Positions 5,588-5,603 of a DNA stretch of 5,603 bases are shown here, one piece after another. This stretch comes from JBGSZX01 sp964640545. GTDB taxonomy: Bacteria > Bdellovibrionota > UBA2428. The position numbers and the translations under genes were made by a program. The first letter of the stretch is position 1. Each line of letters starts with the position of its first letter. The stretch is from the NCBI GenBank assembly GCA_964640545.1, contig CAZXHL010000150.1:1-5603 (forward strand), given 5' to 3'. The notes under the pieces were generated by a model, which saw only the letters and a list, made by a program, of their open reading frames with translations, had not been told where the DNA came from and made no database searches.

Positions 5588-5603
5588 GTGAAATTGATTC
5601 CGA
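5588..5603 (+). CDS. Possible start of recR, cut by window edge
   Basis: A GTG lies immediately after the TAA of the ybaB gene and opens VKLIP (MKLIP if initiated), five codons before the window ends. An AGG (5575-5577) lies 10 nt upstream as a weak ribosome-binding site. recR usually follows ybaB, which makes this GTG a plausible start, but too little sequence is present to recognise the protein. Confidence 0.25.

Overview
The window looks like chromosomal DNA of a bacterium from the Bdellovibrionota (Bdellovibrio / Bacteriovorax / Oligoflexus-type lineages). The basis is a TIGR02147/DUF4423-type regulator, a family I know mainly from Fibrobacter and Bdellovibrio-like bacteria, next to a run of exported proteins without recognisable families. 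Phylum is an inference and genus cannot be decided. A run of 10 Ns at 3240-3249 shows that this is a draft or scaffolded assembly.

Left half (1-3277), accessory part. A 5'-complete but 3'-truncated TIGR02147-type transcriptional regulator reads leftward from 632. An AT-rich divergent intergenic region and a C-rich leader (633-815) separate it from three rightward genes: 816-1799, 1818-2708 and 2804-3277. All three products begin with clear Sec-type signal peptides and none matches a family I can name with confidence. The first carries a zincin-like but incomplete HEYLR...H motif and a coiled coil. The second is a mature protein of about 270 residues with two cysteines. The third is small and cysteine-containing, with a Gly/Arg/Pro-rich linker followed by two diverged copies of a 43-residue unit ending in PRQC. 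The first two genes are 18 bp apart and clearly co-transcribed. The third follows after 95 bp that hold two small hairpins. The likeliest reading is a small envelope or secreted-protein operon controlled by the divergent regulator.

Right half (3363-5603), housekeeping part. A promoter with a 17-bp spacer drives the small bacterial SRP RNA (ffs, about 3398-3498), recognised by its CAGG/AGCA internal loop, GGAA tetraloop and closing terminal helix. Then come dnaX (DNA polymerase III gamma/tau, 3530-5239), a ybaB/ebfC-family nucleoid protein (5264-5587) and, abutting it, a GTG that may be the first codon of recR. The order SRP RNA-dnaX-ybaB-recR is a long-known conserved arrangement (as in Bacillus subtilis scr-dnaX-yaaK-recR).

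The most interesting material is the uncharacterised exported trio with its divergent regulator, above all the duplicated-domain protein. Its internal repeat predicts the exact size of the N gap. I see no CRISPR array, insertion sequence, prophage gene or tRNA.
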